Source: Nematostella vectensis (taxonomy: Eukaryota; Cnidaria; Anthozoa; Actiniaria; Edwardsiidae). Taken from it: a stretch of 60,000 bases of DNA. The translations under genes and the position numbers were made by a program. The stretch is taken from positions 15,750,601 to 15,810,600 of the forward strand of contig NC_064037.1 of the NCBI RefSeq assembly GCF_932526225.1, read 5' to 3'. Shown here piece by piece: positions 33,501 through 48,500 of the stretch (the stretch's first letter is position 1; each line of letters starts with the position of its first letter). The notes under the pieces are model-generated. The model was not told the origin of the DNA, did no database searches, and saw only the letters and a list, made by a program, of their open reading frames with translations.

Positions 33501-36500
33501 CCATCTACAATATCTGATATATAAATACCAAGACACCAATAGATTACACAATGTGAGTCATATTATCCTACCCTACAATATCTGATATATAAATGCCAAG
33601 ACACCAATAGATTACACAATGTGAGTCATATGACCCCACCCTACAATATCTGATATATAAATACCAAGACACCAATAGATTACACAATGTGAGTCATATT
33701 ATCCCACCCTACAATATCTGATATATAAATACCAAGACACCAATAGATTACACAATGTGAGTCATATGACCCCACCCTACAATATCTGATATATAAATGC
33801 CAAGACACCAATAGATTACACAATGTGAGTCATATTATCCCACCCTACAATATCTGATATATAAATACCAAGACACCAATAGATTACACAATGTGAGTCA
33901 TATGACCCCACCCTACAATATCTGATATATAAATACCAAGACACCAATAGATTACACAATGTGAGTCATATTACCCCACCCTACAATATCTGATATATAA
34001 ATACCAAGACACCAATAGATTACACAATGTGAGTCATATTATCCCACCCTACAATATCTGATATATAAATGCCAAGACACCAATAGATTACACAATGTGA
34101 GTCATATTATCCTACCCTACAATATCTGATATATAAATACCAAGACACCAATAGATTACACAATGTGAGTCATATTATCCCACCCTACAATATCTGATAT
34201 ATAAATACCAAGACACCAATAGATTACACAATGTGAGTCATATGACCCCACCCTACAATATCTGATATATAAATGCCAAGACACCAATAGATTACACAAT
34301 GTGAGTCATATGACCCCACCCTACAATATCTGATATATAAATACCAAGACACCAATAGATTACACAATGTGAGTCATATGACCCCACCCTACAATATCTG
34401 ATATATAAATGCCAAGACACCAATAGATTACACAATGTGAGTCATATTATCCTACCCTACAATATCTGATATATAAATACCAAGACACCAATAGATTACA
34501 CAATGTGAGTCATATGACCCCACCCTACAATATCTGATATATAAATACCAAGACACCAATAGATTACACAATGTGAGTCATATGACCCCACCCTACAATA
34601 TCTGATATATAAATGCCAAGACACCAATAGATTACACAATGTGAGTCATATTATCCCACCCTACAACATCTGATATATAAATACCAAGACACCAATAGAT
34701 TACACAATGTGAGTCATATGACCCCACCCTACAATATCTGATATATAAATACCAAGACACCAATAGATTACACAATGTGAGTCATATGACCCCACCCTAC
34801 AATATCTGATATATAAATGCCAAGACACCAATAGATTACACAATGTGAGTCATATGACCCCACCCAACAATATCTGATATATAAATACCAAGACACCAAT
34901 AGATTACACAATGTGAGTCATATGACCACACCCTACAATATCTGATATATAAATGCCAAGACACCAATAGATTACACAATGTGAGTCATATGACCCCACC
35001 CTACAATATCTGATATATAAATACCAAGACACCAATAGATTATACAATGTGAGTCATATTATCCCACCCTACAATATCTGATATATAAATGCCAAGACAC
35101 CAATAGATTACACAATGTGAGTCATATTACCCCACCCTACAATATCTGATATATAAATGCCAAGACACCAATAGATTACACAATGTGAGTCATATGACCC
35201 CACCCTACAATATCTGATATATAAATACCAAGACACCAATAGATTACACAATGTGAGTCATATGACCCCACCCTACAATATCTGATATATAAATGCCAAG
35301 ACACCAATAGATTACACAATGTGAGTCATATGACCCCACCCTACAATATCTGATATATAAATACCAAGACACCAATAGATTACACAATGTGAGTCATATG
35401 ACCCCACCCTACAATATCTGATATATAAATACCAAGACACCAATAGATTATACAATGTGAGTCATATGACCCCACCCTACAATATCTGATATATAAATAC
35501 CAAGACACCAATAGATTACACAATGTGAGTCATATGACCCCACCCTACAATATCTGATATATAAATGCCAAGACACCAATAGATTACACAATGTGAGTCA
35601 TATTACCCCACCCTACAATATCTGATATATAAATGCCAAGACACCAATACATTACACAATGTGAGTCATATTATCCCACCCTACAATATCTGATATATAA
35701 ATGCCAAGACACCAATAGATTACACAATGTGAGTCATATGACCCCACCCTACAATATCTGATATATAAATGCCAAGACACCAATAGATTACACAATGTGA
35801 GTCATATGACCCCACCCTACAATATCTGATATATAAATGCCAAGACACCAATAGATTACACAATGTGAGTCATATTATCCCACCCTACAATATCTGATAT
35901 ATAAATGCCAAGACACCAATAGATTACACAATGTGAGTCATTTGACCCCACCCTACAATATCTGATATATAAATGCCAAGACACCAATAGATTACACAAT
36001 GTGAGTCATATTATCCCACCCTACAATATCTGATATATAAATGCCAAGACACCAATAGATTACACAATGTGAGTCATATGACCCCACCCTACAATATCTG
36101 ATATATAAATACCAAGACACCAATAGATTACACAATGTGAGTCATATGACCCCACCCTACAATATCTGATATATAAATACCAAGACACCAATAGATTACA
36201 CAATGTGAGTCATATGACCCCACCCTACAATATCTGATATATAAATACCAAGACACCAATAGATTACACAATGTGAGTCATATGACCCCACCCTACAATA
36301 TCTGATATATAAATACCAAGACACCAATAGATTACACAATGTGAGTCATATTATCCCACCCTACAATATCTGATATATAAATACCAAGACACCAATAGAT
36401 TACACAATGTGAGTCATATTATCCCACCCTACAATATCTGATATATAAATGCCAAGACACCAATAGATTACACAATGTGAGTCATATTATCCCACCCTAC

Positions 36501-39500
36501 AATATCTGATATATAAATACCAAGACACCAATAGATTACACAATGTGAGTCATATTATCCCACCCTACAATATCTGATATATAAATGCCAAGACACCAAT
36601 AGATTACACAATGTGAGTCATATGACCCCACCCTACAATATCTGATATATAAATACCAAGACACCAATAGATTACACAATGTGAGTCATATGACCCCACC
36701 CTACAATATCTGATATATAAATACCAAGACACCAATAGATTACACAATGTGAGTCATATGACCCCACCCTACAATATCTGATATATAAATACCAAGACAC
36801 CAATAGATTACACAATGTGAGTCATATTATCCCACCCTACAATATCTGATATATAAATACCAAGACACCAATAGATTACACAATGTGAGTCATATTATCC
36901 CACCCTACAATATCTGATATATAAATGCCAAGACACCAATAGATTACACAATGTGAGTCATATGACCCCACCCTACAATATCTGATATATAAATACCAAG
37001 ACACCAATAGATTACACAATGTGAGTCATATGACCCCACCCTACAATATCTGATATATAAATACCAAGACACCAATAGATTACACAATGTGAGTCATATG
37101 ACCCCACCCTACAATATCTGATATATAAATACCAAGACACCAATAGATTACACAATGTGAGTCATATTATCCCACCCTACAATATCTGATATATAAATAC
37201 CAAGACACCAATAGATTACACAATGTGAGTCATATGACCCCACCCTACAATATCTGATATATAAATACCAAGACACCAATAGATTACACAATGTGAGTCA
37301 TATTATCCTACCCTACAATATCTGATATATAAATACCAAGACACCAATAGATTACACAATGTGAGTCATATTACCCCACCCTACAATATCTGATATATAA
37401 ATACCAAGACACCAATAGATTACACAATGTGAGTCATATGACCCCACCCTACAATATCTGATATATAAATACCAAGACACCAATAGATTACACAATGTGA
37501 GTCATATGACCCCACCCTACAATATCTGATATATAAATACCAAGACACCAATAGATTACACAATGTGAGTCATATGACCCCACCCTACAATATCTGATAT
37601 ATAAATACCAAGACACCAATAGATTACACAATGTGAGTCATATGACCCCACCCTACAATATCTGATATATAAATACCAAGACACCAATAGATTACACAAT
37701 GTGAGTCATATGACCCCACCCTACAATATCTGATATATAAATACCAAGACACCAATAGATTACACAATGTGAGTCATATGACCCCACCCTACAATATCTG
37801 ATATATAAATACCGAGACACCAATAGATTACACAATGTGAGTCATATTATCCTACCCTACAATATCTGATATATAAATACCAAGACACCAATAGATTACA
37901 CAATGTGAGTCATATTACCCCACCCTACAATATCTGATATATAAATACCAAGACACCAATAGATTACACAATGTGAGTCATATTATCCTACCCTACAATA
38001 TCTGATATATAAATACCAAGACACCAATAGATTACACAATGTGAGTCATATGACCCCACCCTACAATATCTGATATATAAATACCAAGACACCAATAGAT
38101 TACACAATGTGAGTCATATGACCCCACCCTACAATATCTGATATATAAATACCGAGACACCAATAGATTACACAATGTGAGTCATATTATCCTACCCTAC
38201 AATATCTGATATATAAATACCAAGACACCAATAGATTACACAATGTGAGTCATATGACCCCACCCTACAATATCTGATATATAAATACCAAGACACCAAT
38301 AGATTACACAATGTGAGTCATATGACCCCACCCTACAATATCTGATATATAAATACCAAGACACCAATAGATTACACAATGTGAGTCATATGACCCCACC
38401 CTACAATATCTGATATATAAATACCAAGACACCAATAGATTACACAATGTGAGTCATATGACCCCACCCTACAATATCTGATATATAAATACCAAGACAC
38501 CAATAGATTACACAATGTGAGTCATATGACCCCACCCTACAATATCTGATATATAAATACCAAGACACCAATAGATTACACAATGTGAGTCATATTATCC
38601 CACCCTACAATATCTGATATATAAATACCAAGACACCAATAGATTACACAATGTGAGTCATATGACCCCACCCTACAATATCTGATATATAAATACCAAG
38701 ACACCAATAGATTACACAATGTGAGTCATATGACCCCACCCTACAATATCTGATATATAAATACCAAGACACCAATAGATTACACAATGTGAGTCATATT
38801 ATCCCACCCTACAATATCTGATATATAAATACCAAGACACCAATAGATTACACAATGTGAGTCATATGACCCCACCCTACAATATCTGATATATAAATGC
38901 CAAGACACCAATAGATTACACAATGTGAGTCATATTATCCCACCCTACAATATCTGATATATAAATACCAAGACACCAATAGATTACACAATGTGAGTCA
39001 TATTATCCCACCCTACAATATCTGATATATAAATACCAAGACACCAATAGATTACACAATGTGAGTCATATTATCCCACCCTACAATATCTGATATATAA
39101 ATACCAAGACACCAATAGATTACACAATGTGAGTCATATGACCCCACCCTACAATATCTGATATATAAATGCCAAGACACCAATAGATTACACAATGTGA
39201 GTCATATTATCCCACCCTACAATATCTGATATATAAATACCAAGACACCAATAGATTACACAATGTGAGTCATATTATCCCACCCTACAATATCTGATAT
39301 ATAAATACCAAGACACCAATAGATTACACAATGTGAGTCATATTATCCCACCCTACAATATCTGATATATAAATACCAAGACACCAATAGATTACACAAT
39401 GTGAGTCATATTATCCCACCCTACAATATCTGATATATAAATACCAAGACACCAATAGATTACACAATGTGAGTCATATTATCCCACCCTACAATATCTG

Positions 39501-42500
39501 ATATATAAATACCAAGACACCAATAGATTACACAATGTGAGTCATATTATCCCACCCTACAATATCTGATATATAAATGCCAAGACACCAATAGATTACA
39601 CAATGTGAGTCATATGACCCCACCCTACAATATCAGATATATAAATACCAAGACACCAATAGATTACACAATGTGAGTCATATTATCCCACCCTACAATA
39701 TCTGATATATAAATACCAAGACACCAATAGATTACACAATGTGAGTCATATTATCCCACCCTACAATATCTGATATATAAATACCAAGACACCAATAGAT
39801 TACACAATGTGAGTCATATTATCCCACCCTACAATATCTGATATATAAATACCAAGACACCAATAGATTACACAATGTGAGTCATATGACCCCACCCTAC
39901 AATATCTGATATATAAATGCCAAGACACCAATAGATTACACAATGTGAGTCATATTATCCCACCCTACAATATCTGATATATAAATACCAAGACACCAAT
40001 AGATTACACAATGTGAGTCATATTATCCCACCCTACAATATCTGATATATAAATACCAAGACACCAATAGATTACACAATGTGAGTCATATTATCCCACC
40101 CTACAATATCTGATATATAAATACCAAGACACCAATAGATTACACAATGTGAGTCATATGACCCCACCCTACAATATCTGATATATAAATACCAAGACAC
40201 CAATAGATTACACAATGTGAGTCATATTATCCCACCCTACAATATCTGATATATAAATGCCAAGACACCAATAGATTACACAATGTGAGTCATATGACCC
40301 CACCCTACAATATCTGATATATAAATACCAAGACACCAATAGATTACACAATGTGAGTCATATGACCCCACCCTACAATATCTGATATATAAATGCCAAG
40401 ACACCAATAGATTACACAATGTGAGTCATATTATCCCACCCTACAATATCTGATATATAAATACCAAGACACCAATAGATTACACAATGTGAGTCATATG
40501 ACCCCACCCTACAATATCTGATATATAAATGCCAAGACACCAATAGATTACACAATGTGAGTCATATTACCCCACCCTACAATATCTGATATATAAATGC
40601 CAAGACACCAATAGATTACACAATGTGAGTCATATGACCCCACCCTACAATATCTGATATATAAATACCAAGACACCAATAGATTACACAATGTGAGTCA
40701 TATGACCCCACCCTACAATATCTGATATATAAATACCAAGACACCAATAGATTACACAATGTGAGTCATATGACCCCACCCTACAATATCTGATATATAA
40801 ATGCCAAGACACCAATAGATTACACAATGTGAGTCATATTACCCCACCCTACAATATCTGATATATAAATACCAAGACACCAATAGATTACACAATGTGA
40901 GTCATATGACCCCACCCTACAATATCTGATATATAAATGCCAAGACACCAATAGATTACACAATGTGAGTCATATGACCCCACCCTACAATATCTGATAT
41001 ATAAATACCAAGACACCAATAGATTACACAATGTGAGTCATATGACCCCACCCTACAATATCTGATATATAAATGCCAAGACACCAATAGATTACACAAT
41101 GTGAGTCATATTACCCCACCCTACAATATCTGATATATAAATGCCAAGACACCAATAGATTACACAATGTGAGTCATATGACCCCACCCTACAATATCTG
41201 ATATATAAATGCCAAGACACCAATAGATTACACAATGTGAGTCATATTATCCCACCCTACAATATCTGATATATAAATGCCAAGACACCAATAGATTACA
41301 CAATGTGAGTCATATTACCCCACCCTACAATATCTGATATATAAATGCCAAGACACCAATAGATTACACAATGTGAGTCATATGACCCCACCCTACAATA
41401 TCTGATATATAAATACCAAGACACCAATAGATTACACAATGTGAGTCATATGACCCCACCCTACAATATCTGATATATAAATGCCAAGACACCAATAGAT
41501 TACACAATGTGAGTCATATGACCCCACCCTACAATATCTGATATATAAATACCAAGACACCAATAGATTACACAATGTGAGTCATATTATCCCACCCTAC
41601 AATATCTGATATATAAATACCAAGACACCAATAGATTACACAATGTGAGTCATATTACCCCACCCTACAATATCTGATATTTAAATACCAAGACACCAAT
41701 AGATTACACAATGTGAGTCATATGACCCCACCCTACAATATCTGATATATAAATGCCAAGACACCAATAGATTACACAATGTGAGTCATATTATCCCACC
41801 CTACAATATCTGATATATAAATACCAAGACACCAATAGATTACACAATGTGAGTCATATTACCCCACCCTACAATATCTGATATATAAATACCAAGACAC
41901 CAATAGATTACACAATGTGAGTCATATGACCCCACCCTACAATATCTGATATATAAATGCCAAGACACCAATAGATTACACAATGTGAGTCATATTATCC
42001 CACCCTACAATATCTGATATATAAATGCCAAGACACCAATAGATTACACAATGTGAGTCATATTATCCCACCCTACAATATCTGATATATAAATACCAAG
42101 ACACCAATAGATTACACAATGTGAGTCATATTATCCCACCCTACAATATCTGATATATAAATACCAAGACACCAATAGATTACACAATGTGAGTCATATT
42201 ATCCCACCCTACAATATCTGATATATAAATACCAAGACACCAATAGATTACACAATGTGAGTCATATTATCCCACCCTACAATATCTGATATATAAATAC
42301 CAAGACACCAATAGATTACACAATGTGAGTCATATTATCCTACCCTACAATATCTGATATATAAATACCAAGACACCAATAGATTACACAATGTGAGTCA
42401 TATTATCCCACCCTACAATATCTGATATATAAATGCCAAGACACCAATAGATTACACAATGTGAGTCATATGACCCCACCCTACAATATCTGATATATAA

Positions 42501-45500
42501 ATACCAAGACACCAATAGATTACACAATGTGAGTCATATTATCCCACCCTACAATATCTGATATATAAATGCCAAGACACCAATAGATTACACAATGTGA
42601 GTCATATGACCCCACCCTACAATATCTGATATATAAATACCAAGACACCAATAGATTACACAATGTGAGTCATATGACCCCACCCTACAATATCTGATAT
42701 ATAAATGCCAAGACACCAATAGATTACACAATGTGAGTCATATTACCCCACCCTACAATATCTGATATATAAATGCCAAGACACCAATAGATTACACAAT
42801 GTGAGTCATATGACCCCACCCTACAATATCTGATATATAAATACCAAGACACCAATAGATTACACAATGTGAGTCATATGACCCCACCCTACAATATCTG
42901 ATATATAAATACCAAGACACCAATAGATTACACAATGTGAGTCATTATATCCTACCCTACAATATCTGATATATAAATACCAAGACACCAATAGATTACA
43001 CAATGTGAGTCATATGACCCCACCCTACAATATCTGATATATAAATACCAAGACACCAATAGATTACACAATGTGAGTCATATTATCCCACCCTACAATA
43101 TCTGATATATAAATACCAAGACACCAATAGATTACACAATGTGAGTCATATTATCCCACCCTACAATATCTGATATATAAATACCAAGACACCAATAGAT
43201 TACACAATGTGAGTCATATTATCCCACCCTACAATATCTGATATATAAATACCAAGACACCAATAGATTACACAATGTGAGTCATATTATCCCACCCTAC
43301 AATATCTGATATATAAATACCAAGACACCAATAGATTACACAATGTGAGTCATATGACCCCACCCTACAATATCTGATATATAAATACCAAGACACCAAT
43401 AGATTACACAATGTGAGTCATATGACCCCACCCTACAATATCTGATATATAAATGCCAAGACACCAATAGATTACACAATGTGAGTCATATTATCCCACC
43501 CTACAATATCTGATATATAAATACCAAGACACCAATAGATTACACAATGTGAGTCATATTATCCCACCCTACAATATCTGATATATAAATGCCAAGACAC
43601 CAATAGATTACACAATGTGAGTCATATTATCCCACCCTACAATATCTGATATATAAATGCCAAGACACCAATAGATTACACAATGTGAGTCATATTATCC
43701 CACCCTACAATATCTGATATATAAATACCAAGACACCAATAGATTATACAATGTGAATCATTTGACCCCATCTACACAATATTGGGTAATTCCATAAAAT
43801 ATTCGTACCCCCACAATGGGAGGCTTTATTTCCCTCCCCCCCCCTATGCTCCTGGAAATTCTGAAATACTCAGCCCCCCCCCCCCCCCCTGTGCTTTAGG
43901 AATTCCGAACTACCTTATCCCCAATACTTCCAGAATTCTGATTTCTTGGCAAGACCCCCTCTTGCCCTCCAGGAATCTTTGGGTTTTTTTAATTATTAAG
44001 AAAATGCAATAATTAAGTTATTCAACATGCAAATTAAATGGGAGTCACTATTTACATGCAAAATTCTTTTTATCTGTACTCAAAACTAATAAAGAGTCAC
44101 TAACATCAAGTAAATTTTAGGATTTATTTTAGGATTCCATCTGCAATTGCTAATGTCACACTTTTCCTTGTTTCACATCTTCCTTATACAGAACCCCAAT
44201 GGCGTCTTAGTCTTCATTTCACCACTGGATTCCCCCCTCATACCATCCTGGCTTGAATGCTGTTCCTTTCAGATCCTTATCTGACAATAAAACTGCTACC
44301 TTTCTCCCAATTTTCTGGAATACCCATTAAATATAAATGTCAAGACACCATGAAAATAGATAATGGAATGTGAGTCATTTGCTCCATCCCACAATATTTG
44401 GTATAGTTACCAAAACACCAATAGATAACACATTGTGAGTCATATGACTCCATATTGCAAGCCTCTGTAAACTTTAGGTAATACTTTAGTATTTACTGTA
44501 TTGTTTCCCCGTAAAGAATGATGCACAGGCATTTCTAACTCCCCTTGGTCATGCACCAGGCCTAAAGAATAATAACATTACTGCATAAATAAATTTATAC
44601 ATCAGTGAGCTTGTATTGTATATTCATTTTGAAGGAAGTGTTATTTGATTTTTGTTTCACAGAGAAGCCGGCCACAGGGACTTAGCCCAGCGACTGTTTG
44701 AGTTACAGTTTGACCTGACAGACAGGTTGACATACTACTTGTGCGGAAGAAGACCAGGTACATTAGATAAATCTTTAAGTCCCATTGTCACCAGTTTACT
44801 TCAAGAGGGCCGATGGAAACATCAACCCACAAGAGACAAAAAAAATTTCCAAAATCTGTGCTATTTAACAGGCCATCTGCTCTAAATTATCAGTCACATT
44901 CTCGAAGATTGACACACTGCTTTGGGACCACCCCTCCCTTACACCATATCCACCAAATCCACCATTTGCCATAGCCCTATGCCTTGGCCATGCTACTTGC
45001 AGTGTTAAGTATCTGCTAAGTATGGGGGACCACCCCTCCCCCTAACTTTTCACCAAATCCACTATTGGTTATGGATTGATTCGTAGAGCCACTCCTCCCC
45101 CATCCTACAGCATTATTTCCATTTGGCTATTTGCCACTAGTGCTTGACAAATGGACATTCCAAATGACAAATTATCTATGTGGGACAGTGTTGGACAGTA
45201 TTGAAAATTTGATACAAACTTGTGGCCCTCCGTAAAGAATCAACAATCAAATTACAATAATTATAATAATCAATAATATTTATAGTGAAATAGATTGAAA
45301 ACCATGTCCGAGGCTTGACATTGGGAGATAGTGTAAGCGTATTGCAGCTTTGAAAGATATGTATCAAATGAATGAATGAATGAATGATTAAATGAATGAA
45401 TGAATTTGGTGGTACACATAAGATCCTTAGCATGCAACAAACATTCTTTATTGATTGTTAAATTTTAGCTCTCAGTTAAGCTTTATTGAAAAGAATAATG

Positions 45501-48500
45501 TTGCATTTAAAGTGTTTCTAAAATAAATGGCTTTCTCAAAAGACTTCTATTGTCTTTCCAGATCACCATAGTGGAGCTAGATACCTTATACCATCTATTG
45601 CTGACAGGTAAGTCTACTCAACTGTTCGAGTGTCGGTCATTGGAGAGTCAGGGTGGACATGCCAACTGGCAGAGTAACTACAGAGCTATTAACTTATCTG
45701 CATTAGAAGGGGGGGCCAGAATTTGGTCCTCATAACAAGCCTAATTTTTGTGAGAATGTTCATGAACATTATCACAAAAATTAGGCAGAGAATGTATGAA
45801 TGCATTATCTGTATCCACCTGTATTGCTTGGGTTTTTTCACATATTATTTACTGTATTTCACCCGATTTCACTCTTCTGTTTTACTTTTTTCTTAATTTT
45901 TGTAGTTGCCTGGATCTGTCTGTAGATGCACAGAAAGCAAAGTTAAAATTAAAAGCAGTGAGTATCCTTCATTCAAATACTGGACAATAAAATATTTAGA
46001 CAACCGTGTGATAGTATATTCATTTTACAGCTCAGCAACCACCTATTTGAAGAGCTTGCTGCTGATGTGTATGATGAAGTTGACAGAAGAGAATGTGACT
46101 CAAGTATGTTTTACTTTTCATGTGTACAAAGACATCCTTTTTCATTATTTTATGGTATAGCTTTAGATTTATGTTAAAAGACTAAAACACTGTACTGCCA
46201 TGAGAAGCATTTCACAGAGGTTGAGCATTTATACAAACAGGAATGCCTATAATAAAAATAAAGCTTACCTAAATGAACATGGAATAACATCAAATAAAAA
46301 TAAACTACTGACTTGTTTACTTAAAACGTTTGTCTGTAATGTTTCTGGATATTGTTATGCAGTTTTTCGTAAGATTTGCTTGGCTAATTACTGTATACTT
46401 GAATCACATCTTAGACAATTCATCCAGTATACAATTGTTATTTGCATTTTAGTATGGCTGGCAAATCAAAACCACAGTGCACTAGTTAATGACACAACTA
46501 CAGTCCCCTTCTTACCTGTAAACCCTGGATTCTCATCTACACGCAATCAGGTGAGTTATTCATTTTGGGTTTTGTTGGTGTAGATTGTTTAAAGTCGCAA
46601 TCGCACACGTTTACTGCCAGTCAATTACATAACAATCTCCAATGATTTTTTAACAGACAATGTGAAAAACATTTCAAAATTGTAAAAGCTGTGTTTATTG
46701 GAAGTTTCTTCAAGGATGTTCCTGTTAAATAAGCGCAGATTCTAATAGATTCTTTTGTCTTTAATTGGTTGAGGTTTCTGTTGGCCCGACGGAAGTAAAC
46801 TGGTGCCGCTTTAACGCTTAAAATTTCACAATTAGTTTTGTCAGTCACAATACAGTATGTTTACATAAAGATTTTTGCTTCTTATTTCAGGGAAGACAGA
46901 AACTCGCATTGTTTAATGCCCAGGAGCTCACTACACTCATCATAGATATTTTAAATGAAGCTCGGCGAAGGGAGCAAGACTCGAATCCTGATCTTGCACA
47001 AGGTAGGCGACATGCCTGTATTTTGACAGAGCGACGAGCATTAGCGTGGTCACCTTGCATGAACATGAACCTCACTAGCCAACCATTGAAGAAAAAACGA
47101 TTAAGTTCACATCAGATCACGACAACATCCTCATAGTTATGGAGTTTGTGTCAATCAAAACTAGGAATTCCCTTTGAGATTTGTGGAGTATAGCTAAATA
47201 TTTAAAAATAGGCACAGTCTAGGCCTGCTTGGACCATTCCCTAGATCTGCCCCTGACCCTGACTATTCCCATGGTGGTTAAAATAAGAGTTAAAGGGACA
47301 AAGAATTAAAATACCTCAATAAAATCCTACCCAAAGTAACACCTATGTCTCAGAGGTCTAGTGCACACTGCATGAATTCTCAAGCCTAATGCATGTGGTA
47401 TAGTCTCCATGCTACATCAAGTAAAGTACATTCCACTAAAGGGTCTACATAGCATAAAAATATAATGGTAAAAGCTTGGTATTAAAACTCTATGGACTTT
47501 TCATAGGGTATATGGACTCTGGTATATTCCCGATTGAGGAGGACATGTCACATGACTACGATGAAGTGCCGTCTGATGATGAACATGCTCCATCAGAACA
47601 GGTATACATGTGTATTGAGGTAGTACTATTGAGCAGGTATGCATTTTTATTGAGGTAGTACTATTGAACAGGTATACGTCTGTATCAAGGTAGTACTATT
47701 GAACAGGTATACATGTGTATTGAGGTAGTACTATTGAACAGGTATGCATCTGTATTGAAGTAGTACTATTGAACAGGTATACATCTGTATTGAGGTAGTA
47801 CTATTGAACAGGTATGCATCTGTATTGAGGGAGTACTATTGAACAGGTATACATCTGTATTGAGGTAGTACTATTGAACAGGTATGCATCTGTATCGAGG
47901 TAGTACTATTGAACAGGTATGCATCTTTATTGAGGTAGTACTATTGAACAGGTATACATCTGTATTGAGGTTGTACTATTGAACAGGTATGCATCTGTAT
48001 TGAGGTAGTACTATTGAACAGGTATACATGTGTATTGAGGTAGTACTATTGAACAGGTATGCATCTGTATTGAGGTAGTACTATTGAACAGGTATACATG
48101 TGTATTGAGGTAGTACCATTGAACAGGTATACATGTGTATTGAGGTAGTACTATTGAACAGGTATACATCTGTATTGAGGTAGTACTATTGAACAGGTAT
48201 GCATCTGTATTGAGGGAGTACTATTGAACAGGTATACATCTGTATTGAGGTAGTACTATTGAACAGGTATGCATCTGTATTGAGGGAGTACTATTGGACA
48301 GGTATTCATCTGTATTGAGGTAGTGCTATTGAACAGGTATACATCTGTATTGAGGTAGTACTATTGAACAGGTATACATCTGTATTGAGGTAGTACTATT
48401 GAACAGGTATGCATCTTTATTGAGGTAGTACTATTGAACAGGTATACATCTGTATTGAGGTTGTACTATTGAACAGGTATACATCTGTATTGAGGTAGTA

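Larger units (their letters stand above)
31825..44662 (+). other. GIT intron 6 (12.8 kb), mostly minisatellite
   Basis: Donor AT|GTGAGT, acceptor TTTGTTTCACAG. It contains a SINE (31871-32214) and an 11.5-kb array of a 68-bp unit derived from the exon 6/intron 6 junction, then a C-rich block and two degenerate outlying units (about 44330-44455). Confidence 0.9.

Noticed and set aside
32225-43785. CRISPR-like array or satellite centromere
   Set aside because: The repeats are direct and spacerless, match the neighbouring exon-donor junction, and lie within an intron of a coding gene in an animal-type genome.
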